DNA of 64,000 bases from Stomoxys calcitrans (lineage: Eukaryota > Arthropoda > Insecta > Diptera > Muscidae). Positions 21,795-33,110 of the stretch are shown here, piece by piece. A model generated the notes under the pieces. That model saw nothing but the letters and a program-made list of their open reading frames with translations. It ran no database searches and was not told the origin of the DNA. The position numbers and the translations under genes were made by a program. Location: assembly GCF_963082655.1 (NCBI RefSeq), contig NC_081553.1:191707732-191771731 (forward strand), given 5' to 3'. Within the stretch, counting starts at the first letter, position 1. The number at the start of each line of letters is the position of its first letter.

Positions 21795-22475
21795 TACCCA
21801 TCTGGAAGTTCATGCTTCATGGATGGATCAAAGCTAAAAGACAGAGTGGGCCTGGGGGTCTACATTGAGGACCCAGGGACCTGTTTCCGATTGCCTGCCC
21901 AAAATACGGTCCTGCACCTGATATCCCCATCTGGAAGTTCATGCCACATGGAAGGATCAAAGCTTAAAGACAGAGTGGACCAGGGGGTCTACATTAAGGA
22001 CCCAGGGACTGAGATCTGTTTCCGATTGCCTGCCCAAAATACGGTCCTGCACCTGATATCCCCATCTGGAAGTTCATGCCACATGGAAGGATCAAAGCTA
22101 AAGGACAGAGTGGACCAGGAGGTCTACATTAAGGACCCCCAGGGACTGAGATCTGTTTCCGATTGCCTGCCCAAAATACGGTCCTGCACCCGATATCCTC
22201 GTCTGGAAGTTCATGCTCCATGGATGGATCAAAGCTAAAAGACAGAGTGGACCAGGGGGTCTACATTAAGGACCCCCAGGGACTGAGATCTGTTTCCGAT
22301 TGCCTGCCCAAAATACGGTCCTGCACCTGACATCCCCATCTGGAAGTTCATGCCACATGGATGGATCAAAGCTAAAGGACAGAATGGGCGTGGGGGTATA
22401 CATTAAGGACCCCCAGGGACTGAGATCTGTTTCCGATTGCCTGTCCAAAAAAAGATCCTGCAGGCCGAGATGCCG
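21795..22475 (+). repeat. Tandem array, five copies of a ~135-bp LINE RNase H segment
   Basis: TCTGGAAGTTCATG recurs at 21801, 21930, 22065, 22202 and 22339 (periods 129, 135, 137, 137). Each unit encodes the RNase H start (GSKLKDRV, then YI-DP-GT-ICFRLPAQNTVL). The first two periods preserve the frame; the later ones carry two extra C residues in ACCCCCAGG and shift it. Confidence 0.92.
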
Positions 22476-23818
22476 GCAATCACTGCAAAACAGTGAAACG
22501 GTTGGTAGCATGACGAAAATCCTATCAGAAGATCCTGATCTTTGGAAGACAAGGCTATCAAAGAAAAGAAATATGAAGGAGATCAGTATCAGGAATTACG
22601 AGCGCACTTGTGTAGAATAGATGCGACAAGTGATAGCTTGTGTAAGGTATTTGGGGAAGATGATGGATAATGGATAAGTATTGCTGTGCTATTGGAGTTA
22701 TAACTGCATATGGACCGATTCGTGCCATACGAGTACTCGGTTTGGATGATGGAGACCATGTTGGAAGTCATTGTGCATAGTTTCAGCCAAATCGAATTCT
22801 TATTCGATTTAGGGGGCTCAAGCAGTAAAATCGGGAGTTTGGCTTATATGAGAGCTGTATGAGGTTTTAGACTGATTCAGGTCATACTTGGCACATATCG
22901 TATCGAGGCCATAGGAAAAATTGTTTTGCAAAATTTCAGCCAAGTCGTATAATTATTGCGCCCTCTAGGGGCTCAAGAAGTCATCTGAAGATCGGTTGGC
23001 AGCCATATCGGGTTTAGGACCGATTCGGATCATACTTGGCACAACTGTTGACATTCAACAGTTGGAAAAGGTCTTCTTGAGCGGGAGTTCTGTTTATATG
23101 AGAGTAATTTCAAAACATAGACCAGTATGGCCCATCTACAATCCCAACCAACCTACACTAACAAGAATTATTTGTGCAAAATTTCAAACGCCTAGCTTTA
23201 ATTCTTCCAAAGTAGAGTGCTTTCGACAGACAGACAGATGGACGGACAGACATCTGAAGATCGGTTGGCAGCTATATCGGGTTTAGGACCGATTCGGATC
23301 ATACTTGGCACAACTGTTGAATATTTGGAAAAGGCTCAAGAAGAATACGCGGGAGATCTGTTAATATGGGAGTAATTTCAAAACATGAACCAGTATGGCC
23401 CATCTACAATCCCAACCAACCTACACTAACAAGAATTATTTGTGCAACATTTCAAGCGCCTAGCTTTAATTCTTCCAAAATAGAGTGCTTTCGACAGACG
23501 GACAGATGGACGGACAGTCATCTGAAGATCGGTTGGCAGCTATATCGGGTTTAGGACCTATTCGGATCATACTTGGCACAACTGTTGAATGTTTGGAAAA
23601 GGCTCAAGAAGAAAACGCGGAAGATCTGTTAATATGGGAGTAATTTCAAAACATGGACCAGTATGGCCCATCTACAATCCCAACCAACCTACACTAACAA
23701 GAATTATTTGTGCAAAATTTCAAGTGCCTAGCTTTAATTCTTCCAAAGTAGCGTGCTTTCGACAGACAGACAGATGGACAGATATGGCTAGATCGACTTA
23801 AAATGCCATGGCGACCAA

Positions 23819-23819
<1 letters not shown>

Positions 23820-23887
<68 letters not shown>
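23820..23887. repeat. (TA)n microsatellite
   Basis: About 34 uninterrupted TA/AT dinucleotides, at the place where other DINE-like copies have AATATATATACTTTATGGGG. It probably grew from that short run. The mariner MITE that follows used one of its TA steps as target. Confidence 0.98.
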
Positions 23888-23891
<4 letters not shown>

Positions 23892-24123
23892 GTTGCCCAA
23901 AAAGTAATTGCGGATTTTTTAAAAGAAAGTAAATGCATTTTTAATAAAATTAGAATGAACTTTAATCAAATATACTTTTTTTACACTTTTTTTCTAAAGC
24001 AAGCTAAAAGTAACAGCTGATAACTGACAGAAGAAAGAATGCAATTACAGAGTCACAAGCTGTGAAAAAATTTGTCAACGCCGACTATATAAAAAATCCG
24101 CAATTACTTTTTGGACAACCCAA
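23888..24123 (-). mobile_element. Mariner-type MITE, copy 3
   Basis: Complete element of 236 bp with both TIRs, inserted at the end of the (TA)n tract of a DINE-like repeat, whose 3' end resumes at 24126. Confidence 0.93.
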
Positions 24124-24182
24124 TACTTTATTGGGTCTTACACCAATATTAGTTAGTATACCCCCATCCTATGGTGGGAGTA

Positions 24183-24360
24183 ATGCAAATGAAAAATTTT
24201 GCCCATGAACATTCCTCTAAGGAACAGGGGCAAACTTCTCACATATCAATGAGGGCAGTCCGATTCAATGGTGAGGGGCCGGCCTTATGGCCTCGCCAGG
24301 ATTCGAACCCTGGCATTCAGCGTCATAGGCGGACATGGTAACCTCTGCGCTACGGTGGCC
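24183..24360 (-). mobile_element. SINE with internal deletion and clear target duplication
   Basis: A 15-bp direct repeat CCTATGGTGGGAGTA flanks it (starting about 24168 and 24359). The target is the terminus of the DINE-like repeat, so the SINE is the younger insertion. The middle of the SINE is missing (GATTCAATGGTGAGGGGCCG joins tail to head). Confidence 0.9.
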
Positions 24361-24389
24361 TATGGTGGGAGTATAAAGATTTTTGAACC

Positions 24390-24487
24390 ACCTGCAAATC
24401 TTGCCCATGAACTTACCGCTAAGGAACAGGGACAAACTTATTACATATCAATGTCTGCAGTCCGATTCAAGTTTGAAGCTCAATGAC
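24390..24487 (-). mobile_element. SINE tail fragment
   Basis: The sequence from GCAAATCTTGCCCATGAACT to GTTTGAAGCTCAATGA is the 3' part of the SINE body; the head is absent. Confidence 0.75.
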
Positions 24488-25756
24488 CACCTAGTTACAG
24501 TTAATTCAGGATTCCTTTCTCCTTTTCTGATTCCTATCCCATATATCTCCAAGTAGAACTTTTTCCATTACTCTTAAACCGCCCTAATGTCTGCCCATAA
24601 GAGATCTTCCGTATTTTCACCCAACAAATAAAACACAGTGGTGTTAATGAAATTAGCAACCCTTTTGCTGTCTATGCTGCACTTGGTTTCGTACTACAAC
24701 ACCAACATCAGCAACAACATATTCTTATCGACATCATTCCAAATACTTCAGCCAGACAAGCAGCGATTAATATTATTTTTTTGGTCTCAAGTTAAAGGTC
24801 TGCTACAGCCAAACAGCCAGTCGGTCAGTCAGCTGGGGCGAGAAACGAACGATACACAGTGGTAGTGTAAATATATAACGCTGTTTTAGGGTGTTAATTG
24901 TCAGAATTCACAGTGCATTCGCACTTTGGAATTTCTATTTGTTTAATGGCAACGGTTGATATACACCCGTGGCTTGCTGGCTGAATGGCTGGCTCTCTGT
25001 CTGTCTGTCTGGCTGCCTGCTTGGCCAGGAATTGAAGTGCGATCGATAAGGCCAGCTTATACTTGTCTGCTGGGCATTGCTTATGGGTTGTTGTAGGTTC
25101 AGGTTGATCTCTGGTAAATTTTACACATCCATGGACTGAATGATCGTTTGCTTGGTATGTGTTACATTTTCTCCATTTCATTAGTATTATTAAATATTTA
25201 GAGCGCATACAGTTATATAGACAAATAAAACCATGTTTATTTACAGAAAAACTCAAACAAACCCAAAGGGAGGGAGTTGAGTTAATGTCACTGGAAGCTA
25301 TTTCAAATGTGGTTTGTGCTTTATGTTTTTTTTTTTTCTGCTTTGAAGAAAAAACTGCCCCTGGTGTTGTTGGCTGTTGTCATATGCATATCATCTTCGG
25401 CGAATTCAATTTGGGAGCATGTGTTAAAATGCGGCTGCTAATTAAAAATTAATTAACTTCCAAAATAAAGTTAACATCTTCATTTTCTGTTCATTGGCAT
25501 TTGAAATGTTTTTGTGTATTTTTTTTTTTTTATTATGTTACTATTTTTTCATAGTCTCAATTCAATGGAAAGTAAGTGACGTGGAAAGAGCTCAAATTAA
25601 AATTGGGAAAATGAAATAAATAAATAAATAATTTTATAGCTATGAAAGGAATTTAATATAAACCGAATTTAGGTTTATTTGGATGATGATGAAATGTAAA
25701 TAAATAAAAAAATAAAACCAGTAGCGAAGGCAAAAGTTGGGTGGTGCCGACTTTAT
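24488..25756. other. Unique DNA, no gene seen
   Basis: No exon or repeat family recognised. CTGT/CTGG runs occur at 24985-25020 and poly-T tracts at 25328 and 25518. Open frames on both strands have low complexity and no recognised domain. Confidence 0.55.
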
Positions 25757-26123
25757 AATACCCTACACCTACACTATAGGTACAAAATGGAAGCTATTTT
25801 TAATTCTGAAGCAATTTTGATGGACCTCGACGGATGTTTGCAGATGGGTTACTAAACAATCGGTATCACATATCGAGCAAATCTGTTCAAACTGTCATAA
25901 ATACGGTTGATGAATGACAACATTATTGAAAATTACCCAAAATCTGACGAACATATATATGGGAGCTACATCTAAATCTAAACCGATTTCGAGCAAACTT
26001 CTCATAAATATTAATCTGAACCGATTTCTATGAAACCCATCAGTAATGTCAAGAGGCAAGAGAAGATCCTTTCTACCAAATTTCAAGAGAATCGGTTAAA
26101 AAATGACCATTTTATTGCATTAC

Positions 26124-27415
26124 TAGCTGACCCGGGCCCGCTCCGCTGAGCCTTCTTTTACTTTGTATGCAACAAAAGTTTCCTTGGAATATTTGTTTTC
26201 GACAATTAAAGAGCTTTTAGTGAAATACCATGCTACGAAAATAGTATTGTATATCGCTTGACTAACAATTTAACAATATAAGTGCCTTTGTCCGAATCCC
26301 ATATGATCTTTATTGGTCTACGAATTTAAGTTTGGATGTAAGGTGTACTCCATTCTTAAAATACTTTATTTCAGCCCGCTACTCTCATGATATCTGATTT
26401 AGGGGTGTTTTCGGGGTTGGGTGGTGTTGGGTGGTGTTGTGGGGATGGGGTGGCCCCATAAACACTTTTCCCGAATATTGATTTCAGATTTGTGCTTTAC
26501 TCTTAAAGACCTTTCATTTGAGCCCCATGTGGCTATGGTCGTAAATGTGTCCCCTTTGGGGGAGGTTTTTGGGCAGAGGCGGCCCCCCTAACACTTGGTC
26601 TCATATTTGGATATCAGATTCTAATTCTACACTCAAATACCTTTTATTTAAGCCCCATATTATCATGGTCAGTAAATAAGTCCTGTTTGGGGGGTGTTGT
26701 GGGCAAGGGGTGGACCCCCAGAAACGTGGTACCACATTTGGATATCACATTCGTATTCTACTCGCAAATACCTTTTATTTGAGTCCCTTACTGCCATGGT
26801 CGGTAAATATGTTCGATTTAGGGGTGTTTTGGGGGTTGGGTGGTGTTGTGGGGATGGGGTGACCCCCAGAAACGTGGTACCACATTTGGATATCACATTC
26901 GTATTCTACTCGCAAATACCTTTCATTTGAGTCCCTTATTGCCATGGTCGGTAAATATGTCCGATCTAGGGGTGTTTTGGGGGTTGGGGTGGTCCCCCTA
27001 GTACTTGGTTCGACAAATGGATATCAGATACGTTTTCTTATCCTAAATACCTTTTATTTGAGTCCCATATTGTCGTGATTGGTCTAAATATATGTTTGGT
27101 AGGTTTTAGGATGGGGCGGCCCCCTAGGTACCCCATCCGAAATTTGGATACCAAATTTTTATTTCTAGGGTACTATATGAGGGCACACAAAATTTCGCTT
27201 TAATCGCAACACCCATCTCCGAGATCTGGCGTTTCTGAAAATTAGGGTAAGGGGGAGGGTCCGCCCCCCCCTTCAGATATCAAAAAATGTATTACCCTAT
27301 TTTCATCACGGGATGATTATGCACCATCTGTGAAAATTTCAAGAAAATCGGTTCAGCCGTTTCTGAGTCTATAAGGAACACACAAACAAACAATTGATTT
27401 TTATATATAAGAATA
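26124..27415 (+). mobile_element. Unclassified interspersed repeat (CCCGGGCCCGC type)
   Basis: It starts AGCTGACCCGGGCCCGCTCC and ends with ACACACAAACAAACAATTGA then TTTTTATATATAAGAA. The body contains about five diverged units of 120-160 bp built on 'GGGGTGTTTTGGGGGTTGGG' and 'ACCTTTTATTTGAGTCCCAT'. A 2.3-kb relative lies at 54755-57252 in reverse, and a tail fragment at 49904-50440. No coding sequence. I cannot place it in a superfamily. Confidence 0.8.
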
Positions 27416-27435
27416 TGGAAAATCGAACGACCATA

Positions 27436-29076
27436 CAGCGGTCAAACAAAGTATTCATCATTCAATGTTTTTTTTTTAATAAGTCTACAAAAGACAATTG
27501 GAATAAAAACATATTAAACTAATGATGCAGTAGTGCTTGTGTGATATATATGTACACAATTTCATTGTTTTTAAAGAAAAAAAATAGTATTTATTGGAAC
27601 AAAAAGGGCCATTTTACAGCTGAACACAAAAAATTAAACAAAAAAAGTATTCATCATTGCAAAAAAACAAAAAAATAAATAACATAATTTAAAAAAATTA
27701 ATACTTTGTTATTCGACCACCGCGTCTTATAACTTCTTTTAAACGGTTTGACATCGATTGGACTAATTTAGCGGTTATATTTTGGTCTATATTAGTCCAT
27801 TCCTCCATTATCACCTGTTACATTTGACTCTTGCTCGAAAAATTGCGCGTTCTCAATTTGCGTTCGAGATGTTCCCAAAGATGTTCAATTGGGTTCAAGT
27901 CGGGACTTTGAGGAGGAGTTTTAATGACTTTGGGGCAGTTATACAGCATCCACATCTTGGTATTTAAAGCAGAATGTTTGGGGTCATTATCTTGATAATA
28001 TTGAAAGTTATTACCAAGCCCAAGTTTTACAGCACTATCTTTTAAATTCCTCTTTAAAATGTCAATGTAATACTTATGATCCATTACTCCATTAATAATT
28101 TCAAGATTTCCCGCTCCTGAAGCCGCCATACACCCCCAAACCATTAAACCACCTCCACCATGTTTTACAGTAGCAACTGTGTTTCGTTCTTCAAGCTCTG
28201 TATTTGGTTTTCTGTACACTATGACCTTTCCATCGCACCCAAAAAGATTAAACTTGCTCTCGTCTGCAAAAATGACTGTTTTCCAAAATGATTCGGGCTG
28301 TTTTACATACATTTTTGCGAAGTTTAGCCTTTTCACTCGGTTTATTTTATTTATAAAGGGCTTCTTACGTGCAGTTCTTCCTCTGTAACTATGCCTTTTG
28401 AGTGTATTTCGAATTGTTTGTGTAATAACTTCCTTCCCTAAATATTCCATAGTGTTTTTACGAAGAATGGTCGCATTTGTCTTCGGAGTTTTCTGAACTT
28501 GCCGCACTAGCCAACGCACATCTCCAACTGAAAGTGCTTTTGGTCGACCAGATCTTGGTTTATTGTCAACAGTTTTCGTTTCTGTCCACTTTCTGATGAT
28601 GGATTGTATAGTAGATCGTGGTCTATTTAATATTTCACTGATAGTTTTTTGAGTTAAACCATTCCTGTGGTGTTTTGTTATCAAAACTTTTACCTCATCA
28701 GAAACCTCGTTTTGCTTACGACCCATTTTGACAAAAACTATATTTTCAATGAAATTAAATATTTGCTGTCAAGGGCAAAGCCTCCTTTACTAAATAAAAC
28801 AGAAAAGGGGGATTCCCAAATAATATTTGAATTTGACTTTGATGATAGCACATCAATGATGAATACTTTTTTTGCTCTGTTTTTTGTGTTATTATATAAA
28901 ATTGCATTTTTTGCGCTAATTAAATTTATTTTTTGAATTTATTTTAAAACATATTATGAAAAATAAACTATTGCATAAAACTGCATTATTTGTTTACTTT
29001 AAATTTTCTTCAATTACCCAAAATAAGTGAATTTATTATCAATTTTGCTAATGATGAATACTTTTTTTGACCGCTG
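27436..29076 (-). mobile_element. Tc1-like DNA transposon, nearly complete
   Basis: The ends are inverted: CAGCGGTCAAACAAAGTATT at 27436 and its near-perfect reverse complement ending at 29076 (one mismatch over about 27 bp). TA flanks both sides (27434-27435 and 29077-29078). A second copy of the end motif AAAGTATTCATCATT lies about 200 bp inside each end (near 27646 and 28858), the IR/DR arrangement known from Tc1 relatives such as Minos and Sleeping Beauty. The element encodes one transposase on the minus strand. It sits in a DINE-like repeat. Confidence 0.95.
27698..28726 (-). pseudogene. Tc1-like transposase with one in-frame stop
   Basis: A DDE transposase of the IS630-Tc1-mariner superfamily that would cut and paste its element at TA sites. 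The first 302 codons are open from MGRKQNEVSDEVKVL. Residues 5-50 form the N-terminal helix-turn-helix; KPRSGRPKAL at 56-65 is the GRPR-like hook before the second DNA-binding helix set. Catalytic residues are visible: D155 in FADESKF, D246 in QDNDPKHS and E281 in SPDLNPIEHLW, with 34 residues between the last two (DD34E). A TAA at 27818-27820 stops the frame, but the same frame continues for 39 more codons to a second TAA at 27698-27700, giving the usual Tc1 length of about 340. So a single substitution separates it from an intact frame. The truncated protein keeps the whole catalytic triad. Confidence 0.93.
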
Positions 29077-29935
29077 TATATATAAATCTGAACCGATTTC
29101 TATGAAACTCACCAGCAATTTCAAAAGTCAAGAGAAAATCCTTTCTATGAAATTTCAAGAGAATCGGTTAAGAAATTACCATTTTATTTCAATATTACTT
29201 CAAATCGTGAGAACATATATATATATATGGGAGCTATATCTAAATCTGAACCGATTTCGAGCAAACTTAACAGATGTTGTGGAAGTCATCAAGGAAAGCG
29301 GTGTACAAAATTTTGGCAATATTGGTCAATAAATGTGCTTGCAGTGCCTTTAGGTGTGAAAATCAGGCGATACATATATATGAAAGCTATATCTAAATCT
29401 GAACCGATTTCTATGAAACCCATCAGAAATGTGAAAAGTCAAGAGAAAATCCTTTCTACCAAATTTCAAGAGAATCGGTTAAGAAATGACCATTTTATTG
29501 CATTATTACTGTAAATCGTGCGACCATATATATGGGAGCTATATTCAAATCTGAACCGATTTCGAGCAAACTTCTCAGATATTGTGGAAGTCATCGAGGA
29601 AAGCGTTGTACATATTTTGGGTAGATTGGTCAATAAATGTGCTTGCAGTGCCTCTAGGAGTGAAAATCGGGCGATATATATATATGAGAGCTATATCTAA
29701 ATCTGAACCGATTTCTATGAAACCCATCAGAAATGTGAAGAGTCAAGAGAAAATCCTTCCTACCATATTTCAAGAGAATCGGTTAAGAAATGACCATTTT
29801 ATTGCAATATTACTGCAAATCGTGCCAATATATATATGGGAGCTATATCCAAATCTGAACCGATTTTTTTCCAATTTCAATAGGCATCGTCCCTAGGCCG
29901 TAAAACATGTCTTTACCAAAATTGAAGACGATCGG
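29077..29935 (+). repeat. Tandem core units of the second DINE-like family
   Basis: Three units of roughly 290-310 bp repeat: CTGAACCGATTTCTATGAAA at about 29086, 29398 and 29705, each followed by GAGAATCGGTTAAGAAATGA and ATATATATGGGAGCTATAT. This is part of the element at 25757-30228. Confidence 0.85.
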
Positions 29936-30417
29936 ATGGAAACAGCGACCTGTAGTTTGTACACAAATTCATATGGACAAACAGACAGAAGGACAGACAG
30001 ACGGACAGACAGACAGATAAACGGACAGACAGACAGACGGACACACAGACAGAAAGACGGACAGACAGACAGACAGCGGTCGGACATAGATAGATCGAAT
30101 CAGAAAGTGATTCTAAGTTCATCGGTATGCTTATCAATCGGTCTATCTCTTTTCCTTTTGGGATGCTACAAACAAATGCACTAAATTATAATACCCTGTA
30201 CCACAGTAGTGATGTAGGGTATAACAAATAATTAAATATTTAGTCGATTTTATATGAGAGTTTTTTTTTAGAAATTTAAAATTTTATGGAAGTAATAAAA
30301 TAGGAAAGTCTTGCTTGCAGATCACAGTTAAGAAAAAAATTCAAATAAAATTTATAACTTTCTAATGTGGTAATGTTCGTGTATGTGTCTTAAGTCTTTT
30401 GATTTGTATATAACTAG

Positions 30418-32455
30418 AAACAAGTAAAAGCGTGCAAACCAAACTTCGGTCAAACCAGCAAAAATCAAGACTTCTAGGAACCGAACAAGGATGATCGAGA
30501 GACCGGCTTATACGGGACCTATATCAGGTTTTGAACTGACTTGGGCCGTATTTGACACAGTTGTTGAAAGTCATAACATAACACCGCATACAAAATTTCA
30601 GCATGCTCAAGAAGTCAAATCGGGAGATCGGTTTATATGGGAGCTATATCAAGTTCTTGACCAATTTGAACCCTTCTTGGCGCAGTTATTGGAACTCATA
30701 ACAAAACACTTTGTGCGAAATTTCAGCCAATGGGACAAAAATTGCGGCTTCCAAGGGCTCAAGAAGTCAAATCGGGAGATCGGATTATATGGGAGCTATT
30801 ACAGGTTCATGGTCGATTTGAACTGTACTTGGCTCAGTTGTCAGTTGGAAGTCATTACAAAATACTACGTGCGAAATTTCAGACAAATCAAACAAAAATT
30901 GCGGCTTCCAGGGGCTCAAGAAGTCAAATCGGGAGATCGGTTTATATGCATACCGGATCTTGATGTGTCGAAACGATTTGGCAACAACAATGCCAAGTAT
31001 GGGCCAAATCGGTTCATAACCTGATATAGCTTCCATATGAACCGATTTAGGATCTTGACTTCTTAAACCACTAGAGGGCGCAATTATTATCCGATTTGGC
31101 TCAAATTTTACATGAAGTGGTTTGTTTTGACTTTTAACCACTGTGCCAAGTATGCTTCAAATTGGTTCATTACCTGATATAGCTCCCATATAAACCGATC
31201 TCGAATCATGACTTCTTAAGCCGCCAGAGGGCGCAATTACTATCCGATTTGGCGGAAATTTTGCATGATGTTTTTTTTTTTACTTCCAACCACTGTGCCA
31301 AGTATGCTCCAAATTGGTTCATACCCTGATATAGCCCCCATATAAACCGAACTCGGATCATGATTTCTAAAGCCGCTAGAGGGCGCAATTCTTATTCGAT
31401 TTGTCTGAAATTTTGAACTATTCGTTTTTGGTCTCCAACAGCCAAACCAAGTATGGCCCAAATCGGTTCACTAAGAAAACTTTAAATTGACCGTATCTTC
31501 TTAACTACACGTCGTAGAAGGAAATGGGTCTTAATTTGGTGACTGCACCAAAAAATTAAAAAATTTAACGAAAATCACTCAAAAATCAAAAAATCAAATG
31601 AACTTTGCGTAGTAGAGGGAAATATGCCTTATTTCATTACTCTACCAAAAAATTCAAGAATTGTCCGAAAATCCATTAATGATCGAAATTTTACGATGGA
31701 AACTTTACATTGGCTGTATCTCTTAAAGTTCTATAGGGAAATGGTGACTCGTAATTTCACAAAAAAAAAAATTCAAAAATTGACCAAAAATCCATCAAAA
31801 ATCGTAATTTCACTATGAAAATTTAAAATTGGTCCTAATCATAAGCCTCCTCCAAAAAAAATCTAAAATTTTCTGAAAATCCATCAAAAATCGAAATTTT
31901 TCTATGAAAACTTTAAATTGGCTGTATCTTTTAAACTATGCGTCCCAGAGGGAAATAGTGACTCGCAATACTACCAAAAAAACTTAAAAAATTTACCGAA
32001 AGTCCAAATTTCACTATGAAAACTTTAAATTGGATTTTGACTTTTGAGCTGGAAGAGGGCGCAATTGTTAGCCGATTTGGCTTTGAATGATTTTGCATGA
32101 AGTGGATTGTTTTGACTTCCAACAAATGTGCCAAGTATTGTCTGAATCGGTTTATAACCCGATATAGCTCCCATGTAAACAGAACCCCGGATTATATTTC
32201 TTTAGCCTCTAGAGGACGCAATTCGTATCCGATTCGGCTGAAAAATCGCACAATGATTTCATTTTTGGTCTCCAACAGCCAAACCAAGTATGGACCCAAT
32301 CGGTTAATAACTTGGTATAGCACCAATAGCATAGCAATTCTTATCCATTATCCTTTGTTTACCTATAAAAAGATATAGGCCAAGGAACTTGACAAATGCG
32401 ATACATGATGGAGGGTAGATTCGGCCTGGCCGAACTTAGCAAGCTTTTACTTGGT
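30418..32455. mobile_element. Two DINE-1-like repeats joined back to back
   Basis: The left part (30418-30960) is in plus orientation and starts AACAAGTAAAAGCGTGC. From about 30960 the core units are in minus orientation and end with TTCGGCCTGGCCGAACT and TTTTACTTGG near 32455. Both 5' termini face outward and neither has the 3' terminus, so two truncated copies, or one copy with a large inversion, are joined. Between 31465 and 32040 lies an extra set of diverged units with ACTATGAAAACTTTAAATTG and AAAATCCATCAAAAATCGAA not seen in other copies. Confidence 0.8.
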
Positions 32456-32569
32456 TTGGGTTAATATTAAAGCACAAAAACAATTTTATATCAATCGGTC
32501 GATCCATCGCTGATGGTGATTTTTTATGAGTTAAGTTTTTCGGGGTGAAAGAACTGGTTAATAATTATG

Positions 32570-32925
32570 TCCAAATGTCATCTGATAAAGAGAAAAGTAT
32601 GCAATATACCCTGCCATTTCATCATGGGTAAACTCACAAACGAGCTAAGATTGCAAAATTAATGCTCTGTGACAATAGCTCTATGGAAATCCTCTATTGT
32701 GTTCAGCAATAAGGCAAATTTTTGGCTTAATGGATACGTTAACAAGCAAAACAGTGGCGTGAAGAACAACCACATACCTAGAGTTACCGATGCATCCTGA
32801 AAAAAACAATAGTTTAGTGTGGTTTATGGGCTGCTGGCATCATCGGCAGTTTTTTCTTCAATCATTACCGTGGAAAAAATGTTACCATCAACGATAATAT
32901 TTCCCGATTATGCTGATATTTAGCA
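32570..32925 (+). pseudogene. Internally deleted mariner-type element, decayed copy
   Basis: The start of a transposase (MGKLTNELRLQ) is followed after only about 60 bp by the catalytic-domain peptide FSNKANFWLNGYVNKQN and then VYGLLA. The same abrupt join of N-terminus and first catalytic strand exists in the cleaner copy at 36972-37578, so both descend from one deletion derivative. Several indels make this copy older. Confidence 0.75.
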
Positions 32926-33014
32926 CAGTGAGTTTTATTAGGCTTTTCGTTATCTGCGCCAGGTAAGGTCCAGATCGAACAATATTTGGATTTAGCCTAT
33001 ATATACACGCAATG

Positions 33015-33110
33015 TAAAAATTTCCCATGAACATTCCATTAAGGAACAAGTGATATTTCTCTCGTATCAAAGAGTGCAATCCGATTACAAATTAAGTGAG
33101 TTGCGCTCGA
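33015..33110 (-). mobile_element. SINE tail fragment
   Basis: TTTCCCATGAACATTCCATT to GTGCAATCCGATTACAAATT matches the SINE 3' body; the head is missing. Confidence 0.7.

Larger units (their letters stand above)
21095..22665 (+). mobile_element. LINE copy D (family 1) with MITE and tandem expansion
   Basis: Pieces of family 1 ORF2 in order: GVILDRKLN near 21100, HPRIVHWPYRSVIRLI near 21215-21260, then (after a MITE) LTYAS, then MEEVSDRKPE near 21741, a repeated RNase H DGSKLKDRV segment, and the connection to the C-terminal region near 22490-22600 (KILSEDPDLWKTRL). Frameshifts break it throughout. The 3' UTR and (AACCT)n tail are missing; a DINE-like element begins at about 22668. Confidence 0.8.
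22668..24182 (+). mobile_element. DINE-1-like repeat interrupted by microsatellite and MITE
   Basis: The copy starts inside the family (the 5' terminus is missing) with TGCTGTGCTATTGGAGTTAT and ends, beyond a MITE, with AGTATACCCCCATCCTATGG at 24155-24175. A 3' segment of about 305 bp (CATCTGAAGATCGGTTGGCA to GTGCTTTCGACAGACAGACA) is present three times, at about 22980-23250, 23250-23520 and 23520-23790. Confidence 0.88.
25757..30228 (+). mobile_element. Second DINE-like family, interrupted by two insertions
   Basis: The left end ATAATACCCTACACCTACAC and right end GTAGTGATGTAGGGTATAAC form short inverted termini. The core has units with CATATATATGGGAGCTATAT and AACCGATTTCTATGAAACCC, then a GACA/GACG microsatellite (29980-30080) and a TAGATCGAATC block, as in Drosophila DINE-1 elements. 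Two insertions (26124-27415 and 27436-29076) account for 2.9 kb; the host sequence matches across them (ATGACCATTTTATTGCATTA before, GACCATA then TATAAATCTGAACCG after). Confidence 0.85.

Noticed and set aside
24894..25256. A 120-codon minus-strand frame in unique DNA
   Set aside because: Contains low-complexity CTGT/CTGG repeat translation and has no recognisable domain or splice sites.
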